Shown in pieces: positions 1 through 5,794 of a stretch of DNA of 8,819 nucleotides. The first letter of the stretch is position 1, and each line of letters starts with the position of its first letter. The position numbers and the translations under genes were made by a program. The notes under the pieces were generated by a model that worked only from the letters and a program-made list of their open reading frames with translations, searched no databases and was not told the origin of the DNA. This DNA comes from an uncultured Bacilli bacterium (GTDB taxonomy: Bacteria > Bacillota_I > Bacilli_A > RF39 > UBA660): NCBI GenBank assembly GCA_947629075.1, contig CANRCI010000055.1, forward strand, positions 1 through 8,819, read 5' to 3'.

Positions 1-1858
1 GGAAAACACAACTATATTTATCCTGAACATAAGTAAATATTTTACAAGCATTAGGTAGATTTAACATCGATTTTTCCAACATCAATAGAGAAAAACCAAA
101 ATTGATATTAGACTTCAACAGATTAGAAACAAACTCAGTCTGTTTGACATCTTTATAGTTATCAGTAATGATAATGTAATAAGGACTAGTATTTAAATAT
201 GGCTTTTTATCACTGTTTTCGGCCTTTTCATGTTCTTCTTTTTTACTGTTCTCATCCTCTTTATGAACACGTTTTTGATATTCTTTATCTAGAAAAGCTG
301 TTATCTTTTTTACTTCGTTCATATTAGTAGCAAAAAAGCGAAGTTCTTTATCATCACTATAACAATGTGGTAAACTCTTTAAATATTCCCATTTACTAGC
401 ATTCTTATCATTTGTCAATAATACTATTTTTAAATCTTTACCACTGTGATAAGTAATTAATTGTAAAATTACACCATTGATAAAACTATCACCAAAATTA
501 CAATCACAAACGATAGCTGAAAGAAAATTCTCGACAAAAGAAACTGTAATTGGAACATCGTTTAACATCTTAGAGCCTTCTGCTACTTTAACGGCTTCAT
601 CATACAAATTGTCACTGTCCAAAGTAAAATGCTTTTCTGGAGCTTTGACATCTAAAGAAGATTTACAGTCTCCAGTACCTACACGAACTCTCAAAAAATC
701 GTCATCAGTTATCTCGCGCGACCATATCTCACTCTTATTATTGAAAGCAATTTTACTAACTTCATCTAAATTAGGATAATTAGTTTTAAGAGCTTCACTC
801 TGCTTCAAAAGAATCGTTTTTATTTCTTTATCCTTTTCAGCTAGATATTCCGTATATTTCTTTTGGCGTAGAGCCTCTCTTTTTTTAGCAAAATTTTTAT
901 TATAATTGTTTAATAATACTGGTATGATTATCGATGCAAAAAACATAGCTAAAGCAGTGAATAGTGGTTGAATGACTGAAGATATCTCTTTAGTTTGTTG
1001 ATATTGGTTATAAGCATTGTATAGAGATAGCATCGAAAAGACAATCATCGTAAAACTTGACCCAAATCGCAAGATGAAAGGTACTTCCTCTTTAATAGGT
1101 GAAGCTGGAGGATTGTCGATTTGAATATTCTCTTCTTCAACGACATTCTTAAGTCTTGGACGATGGAAGAAATAATCGTTATCGGTATACAAATCGAGAG
1201 CTTGATCTTCTTCATTAACCGGACTATATTTGGTATTATCCTGTTGAAAATTAGAATTTATAGGGAACAACTTAGAATTGACATGAACGCGATTATTAGG
1301 ATTATTGACTTTGATGAAATCTCCCATCCAAATTATCTTTAACCCATTGATAAAGATGACATCTCCACGATATAAAATAGCTCTAACAACACGAGAATTA
1401 TTGACATAGACATAAGTATCGGAACTACTACTGGCATCAAGTATCCAATATCCCCCATCCAAAGTAAAAGATACATTTAAAGATTGAGTCAAGTCATCTT
1501 GATACATTAAATTGGCATTTTTATCTTTTCCAAGCGTAAAACTTTCTTTAGTTTGCAAATATGAACTATTGTTTTCAATTGTCGGTAAAGCGAATAAATA
1601 CAAATACTCATTCTGATTATTAACGCGCAATCGGTAATGACAATAATTAGTTAATTTAACTGATGAAGTAAAACCAGAGTTTAAAACGACTGATACCTGG
1701 CGATCATTAACAAATTCCCAGACTCCATCATTAGACTTAATATTTAAAAAAATCTCAGTGCCATCTACTAGTTTAAAAGGAAATAAAAAACTTTCCATAG
1801 CTTTATCAGGCAAGATAAATTTTTTTATTCTGTTTTTATCCGCTAAATATAAGTTCAC
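1..1858 (-). CDS. essC: EssC/YukBA-type type VII secretion motor protein, N-terminal part (3' end outside window)
   Basis: The protein would be the membrane-anchored FtsK/SpoIIIE-family ATPase that drives type VII secretion of WXG100-like proteins. I translated 619 uninterrupted codons. Residues 1-95 and about 100-185 look like the tandem FHA-like domains of EssC (second one: FTLGKDKNANL at 107-117, a YVNN turn at 151-154). An acidic linker contains YFFHRPRLKN (229-238), like the FFR-P-R segment of EssC. Two membrane helices follow at about 261-281 and 296-316, then a charged helical segment (318-360) and the start of the cytosolic region, including a LPNACKIF segment (601-608). The Walker motifs would lie beyond the left edge. 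The start is GTG at 1858, preceded by AGGAG with a 7-nt gap; the first in-frame ATG is codon 21. The second FHA-like domain lacks the usual serine-x-x-histidine, so phosphothreonine binding is doubtful. It has its own promoter, separate from the small-protein genes upstream. Confidence 0.9.
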   Translation of the reverse strand, partial: MNLYLADKNRIKKFILPDKAMESFLFPFKLVDGTEIFLNIKSNDGVWEFVNDRQVSVVLNSGFTSSVKLTNYCHYRLRVNNQNEYLYLFALPTIENNSSYLQTKESFTLGKDKNANLMYQDDLTQSLNVSFTLDGGYWILDASSSSDTYVYVNNSRVVRAILYRGDVIFINGLKIIWMGDFIKVNNPNNRVHVNSKLFPINSNFQQDNTKYSPVNEEDQALDLYTDNDYFFHRPRLKNVVEEENIQIDNPPASPIKEEVPFILRFGSSFTMIVFSMLSLYNAYNQYQQTKEISSVIQPLFTALAMFFASIIIPVLLNNYNKNFAKKREALRQKKYTEYLAEKDKEIKTILLKQSEALKTNYPNLDEVSKIAFNNKSEIWSREITDDDFLRVRVGTGDCKSSLDVKAPEKHFTLDSDNLYDEAVKVAEGSKMLNDVPITVSFVENFLSAIVCDCNFGDSFINGVILQLITYHSGKDLKIVLLTNDKNASKWEYLKSLPHCYSDDKELRFFATNMNEVKKITAFLDKEYQKRVHKEDENSKKEEHEKAENSDKKPYLNTSPYYIIITDNYKDVKQTEFVSNLLKSNINFGFSLLMLEKSMLNLPNACKIFTYVQDKYSCVF

Positions 1859-1881
1859 ACTATCACTCCTATTATAAGTTA

Positions 1882-1890
1882 ATTATAACA
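1882..1890 (-). promoter_or_regulatory. Extended -10 promoter of essC
   Basis: On the minus strand the sequence reads TGTTATAAT, a perfect extended -10 element (TG-N-TATAAT). Transcription would start near 1875, about 17 nt before the GTG start, leaving just room for the AGGAG site. The -35 position at 17-bp spacing (TATAAC) is poor, as expected for an extended -10 promoter. The element lies inside one arm of the inverted repeat at 1883-1911. Confidence 0.6.
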
Positions 1891-1911
1891 TATAAATTGA
1901 ATATGTTATAA
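1883..1911. repeat. 11-bp perfect inverted repeat, candidate operator of essC
   Basis: The arms at 1883-1893 (TTATAACATAT) and 1901-1911 (ATATGTTATAA) are perfect inverted complements separated by 7 nt. The arm nearest essC contains most of the extended -10 element. No T-run follows on the minus strand, so it does not look like a terminator for the genes here. A dimeric regulator binding site is the natural reading, but no cognate regulator gene is visible. Confidence 0.55.
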
Positions 1912-1924
1912 CATTTTTACAAAT

Positions 1925-1947
1925 AAAAAAATGGGATAACCCATTTT
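1925..1947 (-). terminator. Rho-independent terminator after the small type VII genes
   Basis: Read on the minus strand, AAAATGGG pairs perfectly with CCCATTTT (8 bp) across a 4-nt loop (TTAT), and the stem runs straight into further T residues. The stem begins within the TAA stop codon of the upstream gene. It separates the six small genes from essC, although such a short stem could allow partial read-through. Confidence 0.75.
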
Positions 1948-2272
1948 AAAAAACTTTGTTTACTGCAGACGATTTTGGTTTTACTTTAGCAACCTTAACA
2001 TTATTAGTTTTAACAACAGCATTTCTTTCAATATTATTGATAACGTTGATACTACTATCAATCCAGTCACCAATAGCGTCACAATTTCTTCTTATCGCTT
2101 TTAGTTTATCATCCAAGCCTAATAGATAACTACGTCGTGAAAAGTCATAAGGAACGTTTAAAGATTGAGCACGTGCAAGTGCATCTGATAAATTATTTCT
2201 ACCATACGCCTCACGAACTTCATCTCTAACTTTTCTTTTTAAATCGTTTTCTTTAAACTTTATTTTAGCCAT
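1946..2272 (-). CDS. Basic 108-residue protein of the type VII locus, unknown family
   Basis: I do not recognise this family. It is a small soluble protein with no signal peptide or membrane segment. Residues 1-85 look helical, with a possible heptad-like stretch around DDKLKAIRRN and a single tryptophan in DWIDSS; the tail (about 86-108) is rich in lysine and valine. I count about 23 Lys/Arg against 13 Asp/Glu, so it is strongly basic, unlike its neighbours. There is no W-x-G and no YxxxD/E. The start at 2272 (MAKIKF) is chosen because AGGAG lies 7 nt upstream; an in-frame ATG at 2287 overlapping the previous stop has a poorer site. It is the last gene of the set, just before a terminator. 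It could be a substrate-specific chaperone, a partner protein or a diverged substrate; this is speculation from position. Confidence 0.8.
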   Translation of the reverse strand: MAKIKFKENDLKRKVRDEVREAYGRNNLSDALARAQSLNVPYDFSRRSYLLGLDDKLKAIRRNCDAIGDWIDSSINVINNIERNAVVKTNNVKVAKVKPKSSAVNKVF

Positions 2273-2283
2273 TTGAGTTCTCC

Positions 2284-2577
2284 TCATTTAACATTTAACT
2301 TTGACACTACTTTCGTTATCTCATCAGAAGAATATGCCACCGCATCGACATAGTCGCGTAATGACACACCGAAACTTTTATACATATCTCTAGCTCTTTC
2401 CTGAGTGACAGCAGTGCGATACTTATTAGCAGCATCTCCTACCCAAGCACCATTATGAGCTGTTTTATCAATTTGATTAAAGAAATCATCAATACTATTG
2501 TTATATTCGTTTACTAACTTGTCGATCTTTCGAGCAAGTGTTGCCGTTTTCTTTATGTCAATATCTAAATTAGACAT
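2284..2577 (-). CDS. WXG100 family protein (ESX-type), W-V-G motif
   Basis: This 97-residue protein has the expected length and layout of a WXG100 protein: two helices joined by a turn with W45-V46-G47, followed by the typical alanine and aromatic positions (A49, Y53). Family members form four-helix-bundle dimers exported by EssC-type systems. A YxxxE pattern (Y82 to E86) sits near the C-terminus, where actinobacterial ESX partners carry an export signal. The start at 2577 (MSNLDI) follows the previous gene's TGA by a single base and has GGTGA 5 nt upstream; an in-frame TTG at 2589 would add four residues but is less likely. Its stop lies 11 nt before the next start, so translation is probably coupled along the operon. 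The family assignment is firm; whether it is a structural component or a carrier for another substrate cannot be told. Confidence 0.9.
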   Translation of the reverse strand: MSNLDIDIKKTATLARKIDKLVNEYNNSIDDFFNQIDKTAHNGAWVGDAANKYRTAVTQERARDMYKSFGVSLRDYVDAVAYSSDEITKVVSKLNVK

Positions 2578-2578
2578 A

Positions 2579-2887
2579 TCAATCACCAACTCTTTCTGCT
2601 TGAATAGCTTCTTGTATCTGGTAATTTAAACGCGATACTTTTCTATTCAATTCTGGAATAATAACGTTTCTAAGATCATTTTTAACACTATTTATGTCAG
2701 AAACACATCTTTTAATTTGTCCGTTATCAGCGCCAGTTCCATCAATGCTATAGCAACTCGCAATATTATTAGCAGCGTTTCGCATATTGCTACTTGCATT
2801 ATTCAAACACTGTTCTATAAATTCTATATCTTGCAAAAGACGTTCATACCTTCTTCGGTCTGCACGCAATACATCGGATCTTGCCAT
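2579..2887 (-). CDS. Small helical type VII protein, YwqH/DUF5082-like
   Basis: This 102-residue protein is predicted to be a helical hairpin or coiled coil: helix 1 about 8-44, a glycine-rich turn (SIDGTGADNG, 47-56) and helix 2 about 57-98. It has no W-x-G. The pattern resembles DUF5082 (YwqH of Bacillus), whose members sit beside WXG-like proteins and LXG toxins in type VII modules; I judge this by eye only. A YxxxE pattern (Y89 to E93) lies near the C-terminus. Two cysteines at 45 and 61 flank the turn (a third is at 27) and could face each other. The start has GAGGTG 5 nt upstream, and the stop is one base from the next start, suggesting that it and the W-V-G protein are made together and may form a heterodimer. 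Confidence 0.82.
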   Translation of the reverse strand: MARSDVLRADRRRYERLLQDIEFIEQCLNNASSNMRNAANNIASCYSIDGTGADNGQIKRCVSDINSVKNDLRNVIIPELNRKVSRLNYQIQEAIQAERVGD

Positions 2888-2919
2888 AACATCACCTCAT
2901 TTATTTTAAAATATTTTTA

Positions 2920-3315
2920 TTATTGACCAGTTGTAGTATTTTCATCAAATCCCATAACACCAGTAGCTGTAGTTAACTTCTCTTTGTCTTGGTAGTCACC
3001 AACAGCAGCTTGCGCAGCTTGACCAACTTCATCAGACTGTCTTGAATAATTCGCTTTGATTTGATCTAAGGCAGCTGAGAATTTACTTAAATTAGCCATA
3101 ACTTTATGGATTCTATCAATACCTTCATCAACATAACTACTTATGTTATCAATTTGGCTTTGACCTGCAAAAGCTTGTCTATACATTTCTTTTTTAGATA
3201 TAATTTTATCTAAAACTTTTTGGACATCACTTTGATAACTAGTTATAGCAGATTGCATATTACCAATTTGATCTACATCAATACCTCTTAATTTATCATT
3301 ATAAGACTCATTCAT
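2920..3315 (-). CDS. WXG100-like 131-residue type VII protein with F-A-G motif
   Basis: This protein is longer than classical WXG100 members. Residues 12-48 and 52-105 look like two long amphipathic helices, with F49-A50-G51 at the turn where W-x-G is expected. The C-terminal part holds an alanine-rich stretch, a YxxxE pattern (Y108 to E112) and a polar, probably disordered tail of about 20 residues ending in TTTGQ. No signal peptide or membrane segment is present. The ATG is preceded by an AGAGGAGGG site with a 9-nt gap. It lies 24 nt after the W-N-G protein and 32 nt before the YwqH-like gene. I infer a secreted WXG100-superfamily protein that may pair with the neighbouring W-N-G protein; direct homology to a named Esx protein was not recognised. 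Confidence 0.85.
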   Translation of the reverse strand: MNESYNDKLRGIDVDQIGNMQSAITSYQSDVQKVLDKIISKKEMYRQAFAGQSQIDNISSYVDEGIDRIHKVMANLSKFSAALDQIKANYSRQSDEVGQAAQAAVGDYQDKEKLTTATGVMGFDENTTTGQ

Positions 3316-3339
3316 CTCTTTTTTCCCTCCTCTTTATAA

Positions 3340-3660
3340 TTAATCAGATGTTACATTTTTATTTTGGAAAGTAACCCAAGATTCATAAATAGAATCAAAT
3401 TCACCAACGATAGCGTTGTAAAGAACTTCAAGATCAGCTTCTACTTCTTTTTCAGCCTTTACAAATTGTGAATAGAAAGCTCCCATATCTGGACCATTCC
3501 AACCTTTTAGTAAAGCATTAAATATTGGTTGTGTGTTTCCTAAAGCTTCACTTGCTTCTTTAACTAAAATTATATTAAGATCTTTCTTTAATTGTTCAAT
3601 ACCTTCCTTTGATGTACCATAATCTATTTCGTTCATTGAAGTCATAATTGAATCAGCCAT
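3340..3660 (-). CDS. WXG100 family protein (ESX-type), W-N-G motif
   Basis: A 106-residue protein with a central W54-N55-G56 followed by an aromatic at F62, matching the turn between the two helices of WXG100 proteins. It is acidic in its second half. It has no signal peptide, as expected for a substrate of an EssC-type system, and no YxxxD/E near the C-terminus. The ATG follows one of the best ribosome-binding sites in the window (AAGGAGGTGA), suggesting high expression. The gene starts 18 nt after the stop of the preceding small gene. Family assignment rests on motif, size and context; assigning it as EsxA would need sequence comparison. Confidence 0.88.
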   Translation of the reverse strand: MADSIMTSMNEIDYGTSKEGIEQLKKDLNIILVKEASEALGNTQPIFNALLKGWNGPDMGAFYSQFVKAEKEVEADLEVLYNAIVGEFDSIYESWVTFQNKNVTSD

Positions 3661-3678
3661 TCACCTTCACCTCCTTTA

Positions 3679-3960
3679 TTAAATTTTTATATGAGCAGCA
3701 TGATCGCGGTAATTAATTTTTACTTGTTTTAAGTCGTTGACGTAACTGTCCAAATTGTTTTTAATCTTTGGAAATTCATCACGAAATTCACCAAATTTAT
3801 TGCGGATAGCATTACCAATTTCATCATTTGAATAACTTTTACTCTCATCAACTAACTCTTCCATCATTTCAAATATGGTTGCTATTCTGATGATATCAAC
3901 ATTCATAGCTTGGATAATACTATCAAGTTCTGTTTCACTTATTCCGATTATGTTCGCCAT
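3679..3960 (-). CDS. WXG-like small type VII protein lacking the tryptophan (first gene of the set)
   Basis: This 93-residue protein is the first gene behind the type VII promoter. Two helical segments (about 8-44 and 50-85) are joined by a turn containing E47-I48-G49-N50-A51 and F56, which resembles the W-x-G-x-A turn of WXG100 proteins with glutamate in place of tryptophan. It has no signal peptide, no membrane segment and no YxxxD/E. The C-terminus has two histidines (H87 and H90) in a short tail. The start is ATG with AGGAG 8 nt upstream. It could belong to a WXG100-related family of small type VII effectors; I cannot name the family with certainty. Size, predicted fold and position make a partner or substrate role likely. 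Confidence 0.82.
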   Translation of the reverse strand: MANIIGISETELDSIIQAMNVDIIRIATIFEMMEELVDESKSYSNDEIGNAIRNKFGEFRDEFPKIKNNLDSYVNDLKQVKINYRDHAAHIKI

Positions 3961-4008
3961 CTACTCATCTCCTATTATTAGTACAACACACTATCATACT
4001 ATAGTTAA

Positions 4009-4038
4009 ATTATAATTGTTAATTAAAATATTTGTCAA
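4009..4038 (-). promoter_or_regulatory. Consensus sigma-A promoter of the small type VII gene cluster
   Basis: On the minus strand TTGACA (4033-4038) and TATAAT (4009-4014) are both perfect consensus hexamers with an 18-nt spacer. Transcription would start near 4002, giving a leader of about 41 nt before the 93-residue protein. It is the strongest promoter-like sequence found in the window. Confidence 0.78.
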
Positions 4039-4054
4039 CTAAACTTCGTCAACT
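4034..4054 (-). repeat. Direct repeat AGTTGAC with 14-nt period at the -35 of the type VII promoter
   Basis: AGTTGAC occurs at 4034-4040, overlapping the -35 hexamer, and again at 4048-4054, one 14-nt step upstream. AAGTTTA is also duplicated nearby. It could be a regulator site or a leftover duplication of the -35 region; the sequence alone does not decide. Confidence 0.4.
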
Positions 4055-4075
4055 GATTGTAAACTTATTGCATTT

Positions 4076-5461
4076 TTATTTTGAAATAATTTCTCTTTCT
4101 TCTTGAACCGTATTACATCTATCGATAAATTTCTTTGACTCCATCGCAACTCCCAAACCGGTCATAATTCCAACGAAGGTATACAGATTAGTCGCAAATT
4201 CTTGACCACCATATTTAACGTTGATATCAGGGTTACCAGAAGATTTAAGAGTTCTACTATATTCATCAGTACTGGGAATACCTAGTTTATCGACGATATC
4301 TGATGGCACCGTAACATACTTGTGTAGTGAAGAGCGATCGATTGATTCGATTTCTCCATAGTTGACATCAACTTGATACCAATTGATCTTTTCTTTATTG
4401 GCATCGGTAATTTCTATTCCCTGTTCATCAATCCAAAGAGGATCGAAGAAATAGTAATCATTATCGACTTTTACTAAGTTCCATACATGTTTTGTGTTAA
4501 AAGCATTATAGGATTCGACACCAAGTCGATTAGCCAAAGCTGACGTCAATGATGAATAATTGACACAAACACCTAATTTATCATCATCCAAAGCGTATCT
4601 AAGCTCATCCGAATTGTATTCGTACAATAAATCCTTTCCCTCTTTGGTATCCTCTTCAACGCGGTAATCATACTCGGTATTGTTGATGACGTATGTCAAA
4701 ATGGCGTCAATCTTTTCGGTATCACTGCTATTTTTATCGACTGGTAAAGATTGAACTATTTCATCGAGTTTTGCAGCCTCACCTTTTATCTGGTTAGCAT
4801 CGACTTTATAATCAATTTCGATTCCTCGCTGTTCCATTTTCGAAATATCTGATGTAGTCAAATATTTTAAAAAGCCGGACTTATTAACGGAATAATCAAA
4901 AGTTATTTTCTCTAAACTAGGAAAACGATCAGGATCAAATTCTTGAATGTTTTCACAATTACAAATTTTTAATTCTTTTATATCTTTGTCATATAAAAAA
5001 TCGATACTAGATATATCTAGAGATTGTAGCGATACACTCTGTAATTTATTACAATTTTTGAGAAAACTGATATCCTTTTTGGTATCGGCGATACTGATCG
5101 ATTCTAGGTCTGGCAAATTCAAATTATCAAAAACGCCATCAGCTTCGCCATAGGCACCCGTAATATCCAAAGATTTAAGATTGGTATAATTATTTAGATA
5201 ATCTAAATTTTTATCTGATGAAGCATAAACTTTAGTTGCTGAATAATCGATATCACTAGATGAAGCAGCTTGCTTTTGACTGTTATTGACATGAACGATA
5301 GTGCCACTATTAACATTGGTGACAGCCTCATCGTTAACCTTTGCCCCACATCCAGAACAAAGAGTCATCGTAATAGCTAATCCCCCTAAAACTAAACCTC
5401 TTTTTAATTTCTTTTGGATATTAGATAGATTAGCTTTAGTATGATTTCTATTTATTTCCAT
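4076..5461 (-). CDS. Predicted lipoprotein with LRR-like repeats and transglutaminase-like domain
   Basis: The 461-residue product has a basic N-terminus (KKLKRG, 17-22), a hydrophobic core (23-35) and a lipobox-like CSGC ending at C38; cysteine at -3 is unusual, so lipidation is likely but not certain. After a polar linker, residues 84-190 contain leucine-rich-repeat-like units (NLKSLDI, DLESISI, KLQSVSL, DIKELKI, SLEKITF). Residues 240-345 match the transglutaminase-like core, with a plausible triad C299 (in GVCVNYSS), H325 (KHVWNL) and D340 (FFDPLW). A hydrophobic stretch at 425-440 near the C-terminus may be a second membrane contact. The ATG overlaps the upstream gene by 14 nt and has AAGGTGA 7 nt before it. 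No terminator is visible before the type VII promoter, so some read-through is possible. Such domains act as cysteine proteases, peptide ligases or cross-linkers; the substrate is unknown. Position suggests, but does not prove, a role at the type VII apparatus. Confidence 0.88.
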   Translation of the reverse strand: MEINRNHTKANLSNIQKKLKRGLVLGGLAITMTLCSGCGAKVNDEAVTNVNSGTIVHVNNSQKQAASSSDIDYSATKVYASSDKNLDYLNNYTNLKSLDITGAYGEADGVFDNLNLPDLESISIADTKKDISFLKNCNKLQSVSLQSLDISSIDFLYDKDIKELKICNCENIQEFDPDRFPSLEKITFDYSVNKSGFLKYLTTSDISKMEQRGIEIDYKVDANQIKGEAAKLDEIVQSLPVDKNSSDTEKIDAILTYVINNTEYDYRVEEDTKEGKDLLYEYNSDELRYALDDDKLGVCVNYSSLTSALANRLGVESYNAFNTKHVWNLVKVDNDYYFFDPLWIDEQGIEITDANKEKINWYQVDVNYGEIESIDRSSLHKYVTVPSDIVDKLGIPSTDEYSRTLKSSGNPDINVKYGGQEFATNLYTFVGIMTGLGVAMESKKFIDRCNTVQEEREIISK

Positions 5462-5705
5462 CCAAAGTCACCTTCTTTAAAATTTCCTCCGCCAATAACA
5501 ACTCCTCTTCCAACAAATCGGTATCTAAATAGGCAGTATCGTTGTCGCTTGTATATCTAGCCAGATAATTTTTGGAAGTATCATTAAGAGGTCGATAAAT
5601 CAAATACTCATGAGGAAATTGTTCTAATTTGAAAGTCATAACAGCTTCCATTTGTTCTTCTTTACCATCTTTAGTTGTAATCATTATTATATCTTTATCA
5701 CTCAT
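5448..5705 (-). CDS. DUF1292 (YrzB-like) small acidic protein
   Basis: An 85-residue cytosolic protein that looks like a DUF1292 member: an N-terminal strand pattern (IIMITTKDGKEE), then HEYLIYRPL (32-40) and YLARY (47-51), followed by an acidic, leucine-rich helix (60-79). The family has no established biochemical function. The ATG has AGGAG 7 nt upstream and a promoter of its own at 5729-5757. Its last codons overlap the start of the lipoprotein gene by 14 nt, so the two are co-transcribed and probably translationally coupled. Family members are usually found beside yrrK/ruvX and yrzL in Bacillota, so this location suggests an additional copy. Assignment is by pattern only. Confidence 0.75.
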   Translation of the reverse strand: MSDKDIIMITTKDGKEEQMEAVMTFKLEQFPHEYLIYRPLNDTSKNYLARYTSDNDTAYLDTDLLEEELLLAEEILKKVTLDGNK

Positions 5706-5728
5706 AAAAATTCTCCTACTCTAAATAG

Positions 5729-5757
5729 ATTTTAACAAAGCAAAAAAAATATGTAAA
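5729..5757 (-). promoter_or_regulatory. Promoter of the DUF1292/lipoprotein pair, -35 inside the upstream terminator
   Basis: On the minus strand TTTACA (5752-5757) and TAAAAT (5729-5734) are separated by exactly 17 nt. The -35 lies in the 3' arm of the terminator stem. Transcription would start near 5722, about 17 nt before the ATG at 5705. Both hexamers differ from consensus by one base. Confidence 0.6.
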
Positions 5758-5783
5758 TTATTGACACAAAATTATTTACATAT
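5742..5783 (-). terminator. Rho-independent terminator of the flavodoxin-to-glycosyltransferase operon
   Basis: Read on the minus strand, ATATGTAAAT pairs perfectly with ATTTACATAT (10 bp; 5774-5783 with 5749-5758) across a 15-nt loop and is followed at once by seven further T residues (5742-5748). It lies 11 nt after the stop of the second glycosyltransferase. The stem is AT-rich and so only moderately stable. Confidence 0.78.
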
Positions 5784-5794
5784 CTTTACGAAAT

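Noticed and set aside
477..1342. Plus-strand open frames of 100 and 73 codons opposite essC
   Set aside because: They lie fully inside the continuous minus-strand EssC reading frame, show no recognisable domain and read as low-complexity serine, isoleucine and lysine-rich shadows.
1883..1920. Inverted repeat followed by CATTTTT as a plus-strand terminator
   Set aside because: No plus-strand gene exists to its left, and the repeat overlaps the minus-strand essC promoter, so an operator is the better reading.
2578..2589. TTG start for the W-V-G protein, adding four residues
   Set aside because: ATG at 2577 has a suitable ribosome-binding site and gives the usual WXG100 length; the TTG adds nothing recognisable.
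2717..2926. Plus-strand open frame of 69 codons
   Set aside because: It is antisense to the YwqH-like gene, which has a good ribosome-binding site and fits its neighbours.
4947..5153. Plus-strand open frame of 68 codons
   Set aside because: It is antisense to the LRR part of the lipoprotein gene and has no supporting features.
3679..5461. The transglutaminase-like protein and the small type VII genes as one proven operon
   Set aside because: A strong promoter lies between them, so the link rests on position and possible read-through only.
5761..5766. Plus-strand TTGACA as a -35 box
   Set aside because: It falls in the loop of the minus-strand terminator and no plus-strand gene lies downstream.
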